NCBI GenBank assembly: GCA_903831935.1
Contig: CAIKZP010000087.1
Span: 1 to 34,265, forward strand
Reading direction: 5' to 3'
Source of the DNA: an uncultured Bacteroidota bacterium
Lineage (GTDB): Bacteria > Bacteroidota > Bacteroidia > Chitinophagales > Chitinophagaceae
DNA length: 34,265 bases
Positions 7,953 to 18,084 of the stretch are shown piece by piece. A model generated the notes under the pieces. That model made no database searches. It was given only the letters and a program-made list of their open reading frames with translations, and was not told the DNA's origin. Each line of letters begins with the position of its first letter. Position 1 is the first letter of the stretch. The position numbers and the translations under genes are program-made.

Positions 7953-8957
7953 ATGCAGTTTGGTATTATTGGTAGTGGAAGTTGGGCTACAGCGATTGCA
8001 AAAATTCTTACCGATAATGGAAACACCATTCATTGGTGGATACGTAATGAAGAAATGATTGGTTTGATGCAAAAGCGCAAGCACAATCCGCAATATCTCA
8101 GTTCGGTTTATTTTAATCCGCAACAATTGGTTTTAAGCAATGACCTTGCTCAAGTAGTAGCAAGCTCCAATATACTAGTAATTGCAGTGCCTTCGGCTTA
8201 TGCAGAATCTGTATTAGAAAGTTTGCCAGAAGATGCATTTAAAGGCAAAAAAATTGTTTCTGCTATAAAGGGTATTCTGCCAAATATTAATGTGTTATTG
8301 AATGATTATTTAAGTAATAAATTTAAATTTCCCCTATCGGATTATTTTACTTTGTTAGGTCCATGCCATGCAGAAGAAGTAGCTGGCGAAAAATTATCTT
8401 ATTTAACTTTTTCTGGTATTCAAGAAGCAACTGTTTTTGATATTGCCCGACATTTTGAAACAGAATATATTAATACTGTTGTTAATCAAGATGTAATAGG
8501 GGTGCAGTATGCAGCGGTATTAAAAAATATTTATGCTTTGGGTGCTGGTATTGCACACGGGTTAGATTATGGCGACAATTTTTTGAGTGTGTATATTGCC
8601 AATAGTGCCAATGAAATGAGTCAGTTTTTTAAATCATTACCTGCCAATTCAAATCCTTCCAATAAAGAAATCAATTATACAGCTTCTGTTTATTTGGGCG
8701 ATTTATTAGTTACCTGTTATTCTTTATATAGTAGAAACAGAACCTTTGGAAATATGATTGGCAAAGGATATTCTGTTAAAGCGGCGCACCTAGAATTGAG
8801 TATGGTGGCAGAAGGATACAATGCTAGTAAATGTATTTTTGAAACCAATAAAATACTCCAAGCCGAAATTCCAATTGCCGAAACGATCTATCAAATTTTA
8901 TGGAAACAATTACCAGCGGCAGAAGGCTTTAAAAAAATTGAAGGCTATTTGTTTTAG
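7953..8957 (+). CDS. gpsA: NAD(P)H-dependent glycerol-3-phosphate dehydrogenase
   Basis: A 334-residue cytoplasmic enzyme that reduces dihydroxyacetone phosphate to sn-glycerol 3-phosphate for phospholipid synthesis. The Rossmann motif FGIIGSGSWATAIAKIL opens the protein. LLGPCHAEEVAGE, AAVLKNIYALGAGIAHGLDYGDN with the catalytic lysine, and a C-terminal RNRTFG segment with the substrate-binding arginine follow. I placed the start at the ATG at 7953 rather than the TTG at 7947, because Bacteroidota GpsA proteins begin right at the Rossmann strand. It lies 21 bases after the adaptor gene and converges with hemW across only 15 bases, with no visible hairpin between them. The substrate and pathway assignment is secure. 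Confidence 0.95.
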   Translation: MQFGIIGSGSWATAIAKILTDNGNTIHWWIRNEEMIGLMQKRKHNPQYLSSVYFNPQQLVLSNDLAQVVASSNILVIAVPSAYAESVLESLPEDAFKGKKIVSAIKGILPNINVLLNDYLSNKFKFPLSDYFTLLGPCHAEEVAGEKLSYLTFSGIQEATVFDIARHFETEYINTVVNQDVIGVQYAAVLKNIYALGAGIAHGLDYGDNFLSVYIANSANEMSQFFKSLPANSNPSNKEINYTASVYLGDLLVTCYSLYSRNRTFGNMIGKGYSVKAAHLELSMVAEGYNASKCIFETNKILQAEIPIAETIYQILWKQLPAAEGFKKIEGYLF

Positions 8958-8972
8958 TATTAGCCCAATAAT

Positions 8973-10100
8973 TTATCCTACAAAAAATAAATCAGACGCA
9001 ATTCCATCTGCCATTAACTTTCCACTGTTGGTGAGTACTAAATTTTCGTCAACTAAATTTGCATAACCACAATTAATTAAATCATTGGCAGCTTGCTGTA
9101 TGGTGTTTGCAAATGCATCTCCCCATTGCGTTTTAATATGTGCTAATGAAAGTCCTTCAAGGGTTCTAAGACTTGTCATGATGTATTCATTCAGTTGTTG
9201 CTCTATGCTCAAAATTTCAATTTCAAATGGAACAGTATTTTGTGCCAAACTTTGTAAGTACAAACTATTATTGGCAACATTCCATTGCCTTGTTATTCCA
9301 TTAAAAGAATGTGCCGATGGACCTATGCCTAAATAATCTTTACCCTGCCAATAATTACTATTGTGTTTACTTCTATGCCCTGGCAATGCAAAATTAGAAA
9401 TCTCATAATGTTCAAAACCTGCTATTGCCAACCATTCTAATAATAAGGTAAAATGGTGCGCTTGTTTGTCTGGGTCTACTGCGGCAACTTCTTTTTTTTG
9501 AATGAGTTTATCTAGTGCCGTTTTAGGTTCCACTGTTAAAGCATAACACGATAAATGTGGTATGCCAAAAGCAAGTGCGGTGTCTACATTTTTTTTCCAG
9601 GCTTCATCTGTTAATACTGGGCTTCCATAAATTAAATCAATGGTTATATTATCAAACCCAACTTCTTTTGCTAGTTGAATACAATTACTTGCTTGTGCGG
9701 CTGTGTGTGCACGATTCATCCAAAGAAGGTCTGTTTCATCAAAGGATTGTACGCCAATACTCAAACGATTAATTCCCATCAATTTCCAGTCGAGTAGTTT
9801 ACTAGTATTGATATCGTCGGGATTTGCTTCTAGGGTAATTTCTGCCGTTGGGCTGATATTAAACTGCGATCTTAACGTGTTTAACAGCTTCGCCAATTGA
9901 GCAATCGTTAGAATCGACGGGGTTCCTCCTCCAAAATAAACAGTGTCAATTGTTTCAGACAAGTAAGTTTTTTGTAATAAAATTTCTTTTTCAATGGCTT
10001 CCATCATCGGTTCAATCTGATGGTGTGTAGTTGAAAAATGAAAATTACAGTAGTTACAAGCCTTTCTGCAAAATGGAATATGAATATAAATACCCGCCAT
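8973..10100 (-). CDS. hemW: radical SAM family heme chaperone HemW
   Basis: A 375-residue radical SAM protein with the cluster motif CRKACNYC (Cys11, Cys15, Cys18), the SAM-binding YFGGGTPS segment, ANPDD, RLSIGVQSF and a C-terminal HemN-type domain. HemW proteins deliver heme to target apoproteins and are distinct from coproporphyrinogen dehydrogenase HemN. The short N-terminus MAGIYIHIPFC is the HemW form. It is divergent from the DUF4271-hemD pair, which gives this locus a tetrapyrrole theme. A perfect TACTTTTG element ends 6 bases before the ATG, so the mRNA is predicted to be leaderless. Confidence 0.92.
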   Translation of the reverse strand: MAGIYIHIPFCRKACNYCNFHFSTTHHQIEPMMEAIEKEILLQKTYLSETIDTVYFGGGTPSILTIAQLAKLLNTLRSQFNISPTAEITLEANPDDINTSKLLDWKLMGINRLSIGVQSFDETDLLWMNRAHTAAQASNCIQLAKEVGFDNITIDLIYGSPVLTDEAWKKNVDTALAFGIPHLSCYALTVEPKTALDKLIQKKEVAAVDPDKQAHHFTLLLEWLAIAGFEHYEISNFALPGHRSKHNSNYWQGKDYLGIGPSAHSFNGITRQWNVANNSLYLQSLAQNTVPFEIEILSIEQQLNEYIMTSLRTLEGLSLAHIKTQWGDAFANTIQQAANDLINCGYANLVDENLVLTNSGKLMADGIASDLFFVG

Positions 10101-10106
10101 AGATTA

Positions 10107-10114
10107 CAAAAGTA
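10107..10114 (-). promoter_or_regulatory. -7 promoter element of hemW
   Basis: Read on the minus strand the sequence is TACTTTTG, a perfect TAnnTTTG match ending 6 bases before the hemW ATG at 10100. The predicted transcription start coincides with the start codon. A -33 element is not obvious. Confidence 0.55.
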
Positions 10115-10189
10115 ACTAGTTCAAACAGCATAAAATTGAAGTATAGAGATAATATTGGGCAACACACGTGTTTAATGGTGCCAGTTTAA

Positions 10190-10197
10190 TATTTTTG
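10190..10197 (+). promoter_or_regulatory. -7 promoter element of DUF4271-hemD
   Basis: TATTTTTG matches TAnnTTTG on the plus strand, 14 bases before the TTG start at 10212. The expected leader is under 10 bases. It shares the 111-base divergent region with the hemW promoter. Confidence 0.5.
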
Positions 10198-10211
10198 CGC
10201 AAATAGTTTGA

Positions 10212-11174
10212 TTGAAGCAGCTGCAAATTATACTCTGTTTATTATTCATCACTGGCTTTTGCAATGCCCAAGTTGACTCTAATGTCAATGCGCGTCAATT
10301 GCAATCCATATCTACAGACTCATTGAGTTTGGTGCCTATAGACAGTATTCGTCAGGCTTTTATTTCCGACAGCCTAAGGTTAGATTCCACAAAAAAAGCA
10401 CAAATCCTTTATATAAAACTGCATTTACCCGACACTACCACCTATCAAAAATATTATAGTCATCCATATCTGCCTTTTTCAAAAACCGCATTTTTTCAAT
10501 ACGCACCAGAGCGCACGCCAGTAAATAGAGATGCAATTTTTTATATTTTAGTGGTATTGGTAGCACTATTAGCCGTTATTAGATTAGCCTTTCCTAAATA
10601 TTTAAAAAATCTTTTCTTACTTATTTTACAAACATCTGTTAGGCAAAAACAAACAAGAGAGCAATTGTTGCAAAATAATCTTGCTTCAGTTATGCTAAAT
10701 ATTTTGTTTTTTGTAAGTGGTGGAATTTATATAGCCCTATTTATTCAGTACAAGGCATGGGTGGCCTTGCCTTTTTACCAATTAATACTCTACTCAAGTT
10801 CCATACTGTTCATTATTTATATAGGAAAATACTTGTTTCTATTGTTTTCTGGTTGGGTTTTTAATGCATCAGAAGCCACAAGTTCTTATACTTTTATTGT
10901 TTTTTTAGTTAATAAAGTATTAGGAATAGTAATAATACCTTTCCTTTTAGTATTAACCTATTCTCCCGCACCGTTTGTGCAAATAGCAATTACTATTTCT
11001 ACAGGGGCTGCTTTTGTATTATTCCTTTATAGGTATTTAATTTCTTTTGGAATAATTAGGCTTAATCTGAAAGTTAGTGCCTTACATTTTTTCTTGTACC
11101 TTTGCGCCGTTGAAGTACTTCCTTTGCTTTTGATTTATAAATTGCTATTGAAGTATATTGCGGGAAGTTTTTAA
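10212..11174 (+). CDS. DUF4271 domain-containing membrane protein
   Basis: A 320-residue protein with an N-terminal signal peptide (residues 1-20, ending GFCNAQ), a periplasmic stretch of about 90 residues, and then six or so membrane segments from about residue 110 to the end. This matches DUF4271, a Bacteroidota family of unknown function that regularly precedes hemD. The start is a TTG at 10212: the preceding in-frame codon is a TGA stop, and the signal peptide begins right at the TTG, so no ATG alternative fits. HemD begins 26 bases downstream and is probably co-transcribed. A membrane role tied to tetrapyrrole metabolism is inference from position only. Confidence 0.85.
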   Translation: MKQLQIILCLLFITGFCNAQVDSNVNARQLQSISTDSLSLVPIDSIRQAFISDSLRLDSTKKAQILYIKLHLPDTTTYQKYYSHPYLPFSKTAFFQYAPERTPVNRDAIFYILVVLVALLAVIRLAFPKYLKNLFLLILQTSVRQKQTREQLLQNNLASVMLNILFFVSGGIYIALFIQYKAWVALPFYQLILYSSSILFIIYIGKYLFLLFSGWVFNASEATSSYTFIVFLVNKVLGIVIIPFLLVLTYSPAPFVQIAITISTGAAFVLFLYRYLISFGIIRLNLKVSALHFFLYLCAVEVLPLLLIYKLLLKYIAGSF

Positions 11175-11200
11175 TATTATTTTTATTTTAGATCTGAAGC

Positions 11201-12001
11201 ATGGCAAAAAGCGGGTTAAAAAATGTAGGGACAACTAAAAAGCCTAAAAGAATTTTAATTTCTCAACCAAGGCCCGAAAGTGATAAATCGCCCTATTTTG
11301 ATTTAGAGCGCAAACACCAAGTTGAGTTGGTATTTCATCCTTTTATTAAGTTAGAAGGTATACCGGCACGCGAATTCCGCAAACAAAAAATAGATATTTT
11401 AAATTACACTGCCATCATATTCACTAGTAGGAATGCGATTGACCATTTTTTCAGAACCTGCGAGGAAATGAAAATTTCAATTGGCCAAGACACTAAATAT
11501 TTTTGTATTACCGAAGCAGTAGCCTTATACCTTCAAAAATTCATTTTATATCGCAAACGAAAAGTATTTTATGGTGCTGATGGTACCAATAAAAGCTTGT
11601 TCGATGTAATAAACAAGCACAAGGAGAACGAAAAATTCTTGTATGTCTGCAGCGAAAATCAACAAGACAACGAGATTGTTGCTTGGATGAAAAACAATAA
11701 ATGCGAATTCCAATTGGGCTTTATGTATCGTTCTATTAGCAACGATATTACACCAGTAATGGAGCAAAAAAATTATGATATTATCTGCTTTTTCACACCT
11801 AGTGGTGTAAGAAGTTTGTTTGATAACGTTCCGGATTTCCAACAAAACACCACCATTATAGGCGCTTTTGGTAGCAATACTTTAAAAGCTGTTGAAGAAG
11901 CAGGATTGATGCTTGAAATTATAGTGCCATCTCCTCAAAAACCTAGTATGTGTGCAGCGCTTGACCATTTTTTAAGTCAAGCTGTTAGTTCTAAAAAATA
12001 A
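11201..12001 (+). CDS. hemD: uroporphyrinogen-III synthase
   Basis: A 266-residue protein of the HemD family, which cyclises and inverts ring D of hydroxymethylbilane to give uroporphyrinogen III. HemD proteins are poorly conserved, but the Bacteroidota form is recognisable here: KRILISQPRPESDKSPYFDL near the N-terminus, TAIIFTSRNAIDHFF, YFCITEAVALYLQKF, and the second-domain FFTPSGVRSLF. The two-domain layout and length are normal. It follows DUF4271 by 26 bases. The basic N-terminal 18 residues (MAKSGLKNVGTTKKPKR) are a short extension, and the ATG at 11201 is the only good start nearby. HemW is encoded divergently upstream, but other heme genes are not in the window. Confidence 0.88.
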   Translation: MAKSGLKNVGTTKKPKRILISQPRPESDKSPYFDLERKHQVELVFHPFIKLEGIPAREFRKQKIDILNYTAIIFTSRNAIDHFFRTCEEMKISIGQDTKYFCITEAVALYLQKFILYRKRKVFYGADGTNKSLFDVINKHKENEKFLYVCSENQQDNEIVAWMKNNKCEFQLGFMYRSISNDITPVMEQKNYDIICFFTPSGVRSLFDNVPDFQQNTTIIGAFGSNTLKAVEEAGLMLEIIVPSPQKPSMCAALDHFLSQAVSSKK

Positions 12002-12149
12002 TTCCCTAAAGCTGCTGTATCTAAAACAGATAGAGCCTAACGCGTTTAAAAAGACTAGCGATTTTTCAGTTGTTTAACAGAATTTCAATCTCTTTTTTCT
12101 TATTGCGTATTCCTTCTAACTATCTTGCCTTTCTAACCAAGAGTTTATC

Positions 12150-14198
12150 ATGAGTTTTACGCATACCAACCAATTAATACACGAAACAAGTCCTTACTTA
12201 TTACAACATGCACATAATCCAGTAAACTGGTACCCCTGGTGCGATGAGGCATTGGATCTTGCAAAAAAAGAAGACAAACCCATTTTGGTTAGCATAGGTT
12301 ATTCTGCATGTCATTGGTGCCATGTAATGGAAAAAGAAAGTTTTGAAAACGAAGCCACTGCTAAGTTTATGAACGATCATTTTATTAATATTAAAATTGA
12401 TAGAGAAGAACGCCCCGATTTAGACCATATTTACATGGATGCAGTGCAAGCAATGACAGGCTCTGGCGGTTGGCCACTAAATGTTTTTTTAACACCAACA
12501 GCAAAGCCTTTTTATGGCGGTACGTATTTTCCACCAGTTAAGGCCCATAATCGTGCAAGTTGGATAGATGTATTAGAAGGAGTTCGATTAGGCTATCAAG
12601 ATCGTAAGCACGAAATTTTTTCACAGGCAGAAAATCTAACAGAACACCTTTTATCAGCCAATAAATTTGGCATACAAACTGCTGGAACTAGTCAGGAAAA
12701 TATTGATTTTAAGGCAGAGCAATTAAATACCATCTCTCAAAATTTGCTAGAAAATGCAGATACAACCTGGGGTGGATTTGGACGTGCACCAAAATTTCCA
12801 CAAACTTTTTCCATTCAGTTTTTATTAAGGCAGTATCATTTTACAAAAGATGCATCGGCTTTAAAACAAGCATTATTGAGCCTCGACAAAATGATTGACG
12901 GCGGAATTTACGACCAACTAGCGGGTGGCTTTGCCAGATATAGTACTGATAATGAATGGCTTGCACCACATTTCGAAAAAATGTTGTACGATAATGCCTT
13001 ACTAGTTAGCGTTTTGGCAGAAGCCTATCAACTTACCCGAATTGAAAAGTATGCGCAAACAATTCAACAAACAATTGCTTTTATTGAAAGCGAATTATTA
13101 AGCAATGAAGGAGGTTTTTATAGCGCTTTAGATGCCGACAGTGAAGGAGTTGAGGGTAAGTTCTATACTTGGTCTAAGCTTGAAATTGATGAGATTTTAG
13201 GTTCAGAATCGGCCTGGTTTTGCGCCTTTTACCAAGTAGAAGCGCAAGGAAACTGGGAGCACACCAATATTCTATGGGTAAACAACTCTATAGATGAAAC
13301 AGCTAAATTATTAGGCATAGGTGCAGAAACTTTGTCTGAGTCCCTTGAAAAATCAAAAGAAATATTGCTAGCAGAACGTTCAAAACGTATTCGACCAGCC
13401 ACGGATGATAAAATTTTATTAGGATGGAACGCACTTATGAATACCGCCTACTCAAAAGCTTATGCAGCCCTTGGATTGCCTGCTTATAAACAACGGGCTA
13501 TTGACAATATGGCTTTTTTAGCTTTAAAAATGGCTAACCCTGAAGGATCTTGGAACCATACTTATAAAAACAACCAATCTAAATTGCCCGCATTTTTAGA
13601 TGATTATGCCTATTTAATACAAGCCTATATCCATTTACAAGAAATCACGGGTAATGGCAACTATCTTTTACAAGCAAAGTCACTTACAGAAATGGTAATT
13701 ACGCATTTTACCGAACCTGAAACTGGCTTTTTTTATTATACCCATGACCAACAAACCGATGTAATCCTTCGAAAAAAAGAAGTGTATGATGGCGCAACCC
13801 CTAGTGGAAATGCCGTGATGGCATTGAATTTACACTATTTATCGGTGGTGTTTGATTTGAAAGAATGGGCTCAGCGGGCTAGTCAAATATTGCATTCATT
13901 GCAAAACGCAATCATAAAACACCCTAGTTCTTTTGGTGTTTGGGCTTCACTCATTCAAATTTTACAGGTAGGAACAGTTGAAATTGCCATTTTAGGCCGA
14001 GAAAGCAGTAAAAACCTACTTCCTGTATTAAATTATTATATTCCTAATAAAATAATTCAATCCGCAGAAACTAATTCACTAGTTTTTCCGTTATTGAAAA
14101 TGAAAGAAACTAAGGCAGATGTGGCGTTTTATAGTTGTAAAAACTATACTTGTAATGCACCTTTTTTTAATATTAAAGATTTTTTAGCAAATGTGTAA
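12150..14198 (+). CDS. thioredoxin domain-containing protein, DUF255/YyaL family
   Basis: A 682-residue protein. The N-terminal DUF255 thioredoxin-like domain (about residues 1-165) has the family opening [24 protein letters not shown] and a redox motif CHWC (Cys54, Cys57). An (alpha/alpha)6-barrel region similar to N-acylglucosamine epimerase/cellobiose epimerase folds fills the rest, with [25 protein letters not shown] and [16 protein letters not shown]. Homologues include Bacillus YyaL and human SPATA20. Their biochemical role is not settled. No signal peptide is present, so it is cytoplasmic. It stands alone, with 148 bases upstream and 191 downstream before gldK. Length is typical. Confidence 0.9.
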   Translation: MSFTHTNQLIHETSPYLLQHAHNPVNWYPWCDEALDLAKKEDKPILVSIGYSACHWCHVMEKESFENEATAKFMNDHFINIKIDREERPDLDHIYMDAVQAMTGSGGWPLNVFLTPTAKPFYGGTYFPPVKAHNRASWIDVLEGVRLGYQDRKHEIFSQAENLTEHLLSANKFGIQTAGTSQENIDFKAEQLNTISQNLLENADTTWGGFGRAPKFPQTFSIQFLLRQYHFTKDASALKQALLSLDKMIDGGIYDQLAGGFARYSTDNEWLAPHFEKMLYDNALLVSVLAEAYQLTRIEKYAQTIQQTIAFIESELLSNEGGFYSALDADSEGVEGKFYTWSKLEIDEILGSESAWFCAFYQVEAQGNWEHTNILWVNNSIDETAKLLGIGAETLSESLEKSKEILLAERSKRIRPATDDKILLGWNALMNTAYSKAYAALGLPAYKQRAIDNMAFLALKMANPEGSWNHTYKNNQSKLPAFLDDYAYLIQAYIHLQEITGNGNYLLQAKSLTEMVITHFTEPETGFFYYTHDQQTDVILRKKEVYDGATPSGNAVMALNLHYLSVVFDLKEWAQRASQILHSLQNAIIKHPSSFGVWASLIQILQVGTVEIAILGRESSKNLLPVLNYYIPNKIIQSAETNSLVFPLLKMKETKADVAFYSCKNYTCNAPFFNIKDFLANV

Positions 14199-14351
14199 CA
14201 AACTATCGTTTAATTTGCTAATCAATTACAGCGGTATAATTACCGAAAATCTTTTTATTGACTAAATTATAGCACCATAAGTCTATTTCTACACGATTAA
14301 TATTTATTGGCAACAAATTCTGTAATTAGGTTATTTAGCCAATGAAACTCA

Positions 14352-14359
14352 TATATTTG
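14352..14359 (+). promoter_or_regulatory. candidate -7 promoter element of the gldKLMN operon
   Basis: TATATTTG is a perfect TAnnTTTG match 30 bases before the gldK ATG, giving a predicted leader of about 25 bases. A -33 element is not clear. Confidence 0.45.
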
Positions 14360-14389
14360 TCACTGTCATAAAAAAATTATTCTGATCAG

Positions 14390-15673
14390 ATGAAAGGGTA
14401 TTTAATAATAATATTGGCGGTATTATCGCTCAGCTTAAGTTCCTGCCTATTTCCAAAAGGAGGAAAGTCTAAATCTGCTTTGCCAGATGATGGACAGTTG
14501 CATGGGGTAGCACCAACTGCAAAGCAAAGCATGAATAGGCCAATCAATATGGTGTATGTGCAACCTGGAACTTTTCATTTAGGACCAAGTGATGAAGATA
14601 TCAGCTATAATTTTACTACAAAAAATCGCCAAGTATCTATTCCAGGATTTTGGATGGATGCAACTGAAATTACCAATGATCAATATCGTCAGTTTGTAAA
14701 ATGGACTAGAGATTCACTAGCATTTAAAATATTATTTGGACAAGGCATTAACAAAGATGACGATACTACAGCTGTTGATTGGAAAAAAGTAGCAACAATA
14801 AAGTACGATAAAAATACAGTTGAAAAATTAAACGAATTGAATTTAGCACCTGATAATCGTTTATTTGGAAGGGCAGATATAGACCCAAATAAATTGGTGT
14901 ACAAGGTGGAGTATCTAGATTTACCTGCTGCAGCAAAAAGAGAAAATGCTGGACATCCTATAAAAGAATTTATTGTTAAAAGAGATCAAAAAGTATATCC
15001 AGACACCTTAGTTTGGATGAGAGATTTCTCATATTCTTATAACGAGCCAATGACTAAAAGTTATTACTCGCATCCTTCTTTTGGAAAATATCCGGTAGTA
15101 GGTGTTACTTGGAAACAAGCAGTTGCTTTTTGTAATTGGCGCACCCATATTCAAAACAGTTATTTAGAAAGGAAAAGAATGGCAGTTGAAGGAGACTATC
15201 GTTTACCAAGTGAAGCTGAATGGGAATATGCTGCAAGAGGTGGCCGTACCAATTCAATGTTTCCTTGGGGTAATCCATATATTAGAAATAAAAAAGGTTG
15301 TTTGTTAGCAAACTTTAAGCCAGGTCGTGGTAATTATGCAGAGGATGGTGGTTTTTATACTGTTCGTGCCGATGCTTATTGGGCCAATGATTATGGTTTG
15401 TATAACATGTCAGGAAATGTTGCAGAGTGGACCAATTCTTATTTCTACGAAGGCGCATACAATTTTATTAGTGATATGAGCCCAGACATTCGTTTAGATG
15501 CAAAGGATTCAGATCCTCCGCGTATGAAACGTAAAGTGGTTCGTGGTGGAAGCTGGAAAGATGTAGGATACTTCTTACAAGTGAGTACACGCAATTACGA
15601 ATACCAAGACACAGCAAAATCTTATATAGGATTTCGTTGTGTAATTGATTTGGCTCCTAAAATGAGAAAATAA
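14390..15673 (+). CDS. gldK: gliding motility / type IX secretion lipoprotein GldK
   Basis: A 427-residue outer-membrane lipoprotein. The signal peptide ends in a lipobox Leu-Ser-Ser-Cys19. A formylglycine-generating-enzyme-like (FGE-sulfatase) domain follows, with MVYVQPGTFHLGPSDED, ATEITNDQYRQF, RLPSEAEWEYAARGG, NMSGNVAEWTNS and the C-terminal VVRGGSWKD...YIGFR pattern. In type IX secretion GldK and GldN form a periplasmic ring attached to the outer membrane around the translocon. FGE catalytic activity is not expected in GldK proteins. It is the first gene of gldKLMN, with gldL starting 48 bases after its stop. This is a secure family assignment from both sequence and order. Confidence 0.95.
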   Translation: MKGYLIIILAVLSLSLSSCLFPKGGKSKSALPDDGQLHGVAPTAKQSMNRPINMVYVQPGTFHLGPSDEDISYNFTTKNRQVSIPGFWMDATEITNDQYRQFVKWTRDSLAFKILFGQGINKDDDTTAVDWKKVATIKYDKNTVEKLNELNLAPDNRLFGRADIDPNKLVYKVEYLDLPAAAKRENAGHPIKEFIVKRDQKVYPDTLVWMRDFSYSYNEPMTKSYYSHPSFGKYPVVGVTWKQAVAFCNWRTHIQNSYLERKRMAVEGDYRLPSEAEWEYAARGGRTNSMFPWGNPYIRNKKGCLLANFKPGRGNYAEDGGFYTVRADAYWANDYGLYNMSGNVAEWTNSYFYEGAYNFISDMSPDIRLDAKDSDPPRMKRKVVRGGSWKDVGYFLQVSTRNYEYQDTAKSYIGFRCVIDLAPKMRK

Positions 15674-15721
15674 TTTACCCTTATAAAAAGTAATTAATCT
15701 AAAAATCAAACTCAACCCATC

Positions 15722-16471
15722 ATGTCTCAAGGTGTTTCTCCAACAGTAAATCGCGCAGTAAACGTTATCGTTTGTACAGGTGCTGCAGTAGTAATATTTG
15801 GTGCAATGGCAAAAATATTGCACTTGTCATGGGCCGACTGGGCCTTAAAAGTAGGTTTAACAACAGAAGCATTAATCTTTTTGGTTTATGCAATTTTACC
15901 TCCTCCAGATATGGGTCCAGCTCATGCACCAGCTGCTGCTGACTCAGGTAATCCTGCATTAAAAACATTGGATAATATGTTGCAAGAAGCAGATATTACT
16001 CCAGTAACACTTTCTAAACTAAGTGCTGGATTTCAAAAATTAGGTACTACCGTTGATAAGATGGGAGAGATTGCCGACGTAGTAAAATCAACTGCTGATT
16101 TTACTGCTAAAGCTAAAGAAGCTGCAACTGCTTTAGGAACTATTAAAGATGCTTCAGGTCATGTGTCTCAAGCATTAGTAGGATTTCAAGGTGCTTCAGA
16201 AAGTACCAAACAATTCCATGAGCAAGTTCAAGGACTAACAAAAAATTTAACTTCTTTAAATACAATTTACGAATTAGAATTGCAAGAAAGCAATAATCAT
16301 TTGAAAGCGTTGAACCAATTTTATGGCAAACTTTCAGAAGCTTCTGCTGCAATGACCGGAACTGCACAAGATGCATTAAAAGCCAAAGAGCAAATTGCTG
16401 CATTGGCAACTAATCTAACAAAATTGAATCAGGTTTATGGTAGTATGTTATCTGCAATGCAGGTAAAATAA
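15722..16471 (+). CDS. gldL: gliding motility / type IX secretion motor protein GldL
   Basis: A 249-residue inner-membrane protein. Two membrane helices occupy about residues 12-34 and 42-60, followed by a long cytoplasmic region with predicted coiled coil. GldL forms the stator-like pentamer that, with GldM, converts proton-motive force into motion for type IX secretion and gliding. Charged residues inside the membrane are kept: Lys31 and His34 near the end of helix 1 and Glu49 in helix 2. In Flavobacterium johnsoniae GldL, Glu49 is one of the residues implicated in proton coupling. The ATG at 15722 opens MSQGVSPTVNRAVNVIVC. Its neighbours are gldK and gldM in the usual order. Confidence 0.95.
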   Translation: MSQGVSPTVNRAVNVIVCTGAAVVIFGAMAKILHLSWADWALKVGLTTEALIFLVYAILPPPDMGPAHAPAAADSGNPALKTLDNMLQEADITPVTLSKLSAGFQKLGTTVDKMGEIADVVKSTADFTAKAKEAATALGTIKDASGHVSQALVGFQGASESTKQFHEQVQGLTKNLTSLNTIYELELQESNNHLKALNQFYGKLSEASAAMTGTAQDALKAKEQIAALATNLTKLNQVYGSMLSAMQVK

Positions 16472-16525
16472 TTATCTATACGGTGTTGAATTAATTGTAA
16501 AATGTATCATTAAATTTAAGTTAGC

Positions 16526-18076
16526 ATGTCATTACCTAAGGAGCCGCGGCAGAAGATGATCAACATGATGTACCTAGTGCTTACTGCGCTATTGGCACTG
16601 AATGTTTCGAACGAAATCTTACATGCATTTCATACTGTGAATAACAGTTTGAATAATGCAACTGCTATGGTTGAACAAAAGAATGTAGATATATTCAAGT
16701 CTTTTCAGAAAAAATTAGAAGATCCAAAAACAAAAGAGAAAGCAGAAATCTGGATGCCTAAAGCCCAAAAGGCAAAAGCATTAGCCGATGCTATGTATAC
16801 TTATTTAGAGGATTTAAAATTAGAATTAAAAAAAGAGTCTGGATTAAAAAAAGACGAAAATGGAGTTGAAGATTATAAAGAAGACAATTTAGATGCTGCA
16901 ACACGTTTGTTGGTGGAGCCACCTCCAAGTGGAAAAGGAAAAGGAAAAGAATTGTTTGAAAAATTAAAAAACTTCAAAGAAGAATTATTAGCAATTGATC
17001 CACAACTTGCAAAAGAAATAGGGCCGCTACCACTAGACTTAACAGCGCCAAAAACAACTAATAATGCGGTAAAAGATGATTTAGGCTATCTCTATTTTCA
17101 TATGACACCTACTGTTGCTGCAATTACTATTTTGAGCAAGTTTCAAAATGACGTTAAAAATAGCGAAGCGCAGTTGGTAGATTTATGTCATAAAAAAATT
17201 GGGGAAGTAGAATTGATCTACGATGAATTCGCTGCATTTGCTGGAACCAATTCACAATATTTAATGCCAGGTGAAGAATTAGTAATTACAGCAGGTATTG
17301 GCGCTTTTAGTAAAGCAGCTAAACCAAATATTTCTATAGATGGCGCGAATGTAAATGTAAAAGAAGATGGTTCTGCAGAATACAAAACAACAGTAAGTAA
17401 TGTTGGTGCTAACACAAAAAAAGTACGTATTTCTTATACCAAACCCGATGGCACAACTGCTACTGTTGAAAAAGAAGTGAAATACACAGTAGGTGTACCT
17501 TCTGGCTTAGTAGTATCAACCGATAAAACAAGGGTATTTTACCAAGGCTTAGAAAATCCATTGAGTGTAACTGGTGGTGGTGGAGACGAAAAAGTTTCTG
17601 TTACTGTTGAAGGAAATGGTGTGAGTAGTAAAAAAGCTGGTCCTGGTCAATATATTGTAAGTTGTCTTAATCTAGGCTCTGCAACAGTGGTTGCCTCTGA
17701 TGGCAAAAACAATCAAAAAATTACCATCCCAATTAAAAGGGTTCCAGATCCTTTGGCAACTGTTGGTGGTAAAGCAGGTGGACCAATTGCCGCAAATGTA
17801 TTGCGCGTACAAAAAGGAGTTGCGGCTGAATTACGTGATTTTATTTTTGAAGGAGTTAGTTATAAAGTAATTTCTTTTACACTGATTTGTACAGGAAAAG
17901 GATTCGAAGAAGGATTGGGTGTTGCAGAAGTTACTGGTGCTTATTTTAATCCAGAAGCACTTGCTTTATTAAAAAGATGTCAAGCTGGTTCAACTGTTGT
18001 GATTGATGAAATTAAAGCAATCGGTCCTGGTGGAACTAGACAATTAGATCAAAATATTTCGTTTACACTTCAATAA
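16526..18076 (+). CDS. gldM: gliding motility / type IX secretion protein GldM
   Basis: A 516-residue protein with the GldM N-terminus KEPRQKMINMMYLVLTALLALNVSNEIL: a single membrane helix at about residues 11-29, preceded by Arg8, which is conserved in GldM. A long periplasmic part follows, starting with a helical domain (to about residue 230) and continuing with beta-rich repeats, matching the known D1-D4 arrangement. GldM dimers run from the GldL motor through the periplasm to the GldK/N ring. It begins 54 bases after gldL and ends two codons' distance from gldN. A TAAATTTA sequence just upstream (16511-16518) is one base off the -7 consensus and could be chance. Size is normal. Confidence 0.95.
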   Translation: MSLPKEPRQKMINMMYLVLTALLALNVSNEILHAFHTVNNSLNNATAMVEQKNVDIFKSFQKKLEDPKTKEKAEIWMPKAQKAKALADAMYTYLEDLKLELKKESGLKKDENGVEDYKEDNLDAATRLLVEPPPSGKGKGKELFEKLKNFKEELLAIDPQLAKEIGPLPLDLTAPKTTNNAVKDDLGYLYFHMTPTVAAITILSKFQNDVKNSEAQLVDLCHKKIGEVELIYDEFAAFAGTNSQYLMPGEELVITAGIGAFSKAAKPNISIDGANVNVKEDGSAEYKTTVSNVGANTKKVRISYTKPDGTTATVEKEVKYTVGVPSGLVVSTDKTRVFYQGLENPLSVTGGGGDEKVSVTVEGNGVSSKKAGPGQYIVSCLNLGSATVVASDGKNNQKITIPIKRVPDPLATVGGKAGGPIAANVLRVQKGVAAELRDFIFEGVSYKVISFTLICTGKGFEEGLGVAEVTGAYFNPEALALLKRCQAGSTVVIDEIKAIGPGGTRQLDQNISFTLQ

Positions 18077-18084
18077 ATGTGGGC

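Noticed and set aside
8821..9066. Plus-strand frame crossing the gpsA/hemW junction
   Set aside because: It overlaps the 3' ends of two conserved genes in other frames and matches nothing known.
14232..14256. Small hairpin CGGTA/TACCG followed by a T run after the YyaL-type gene
   Set aside because: The five-base stem is too weak, and A residues separate it from the T run. I do not call it a terminator.
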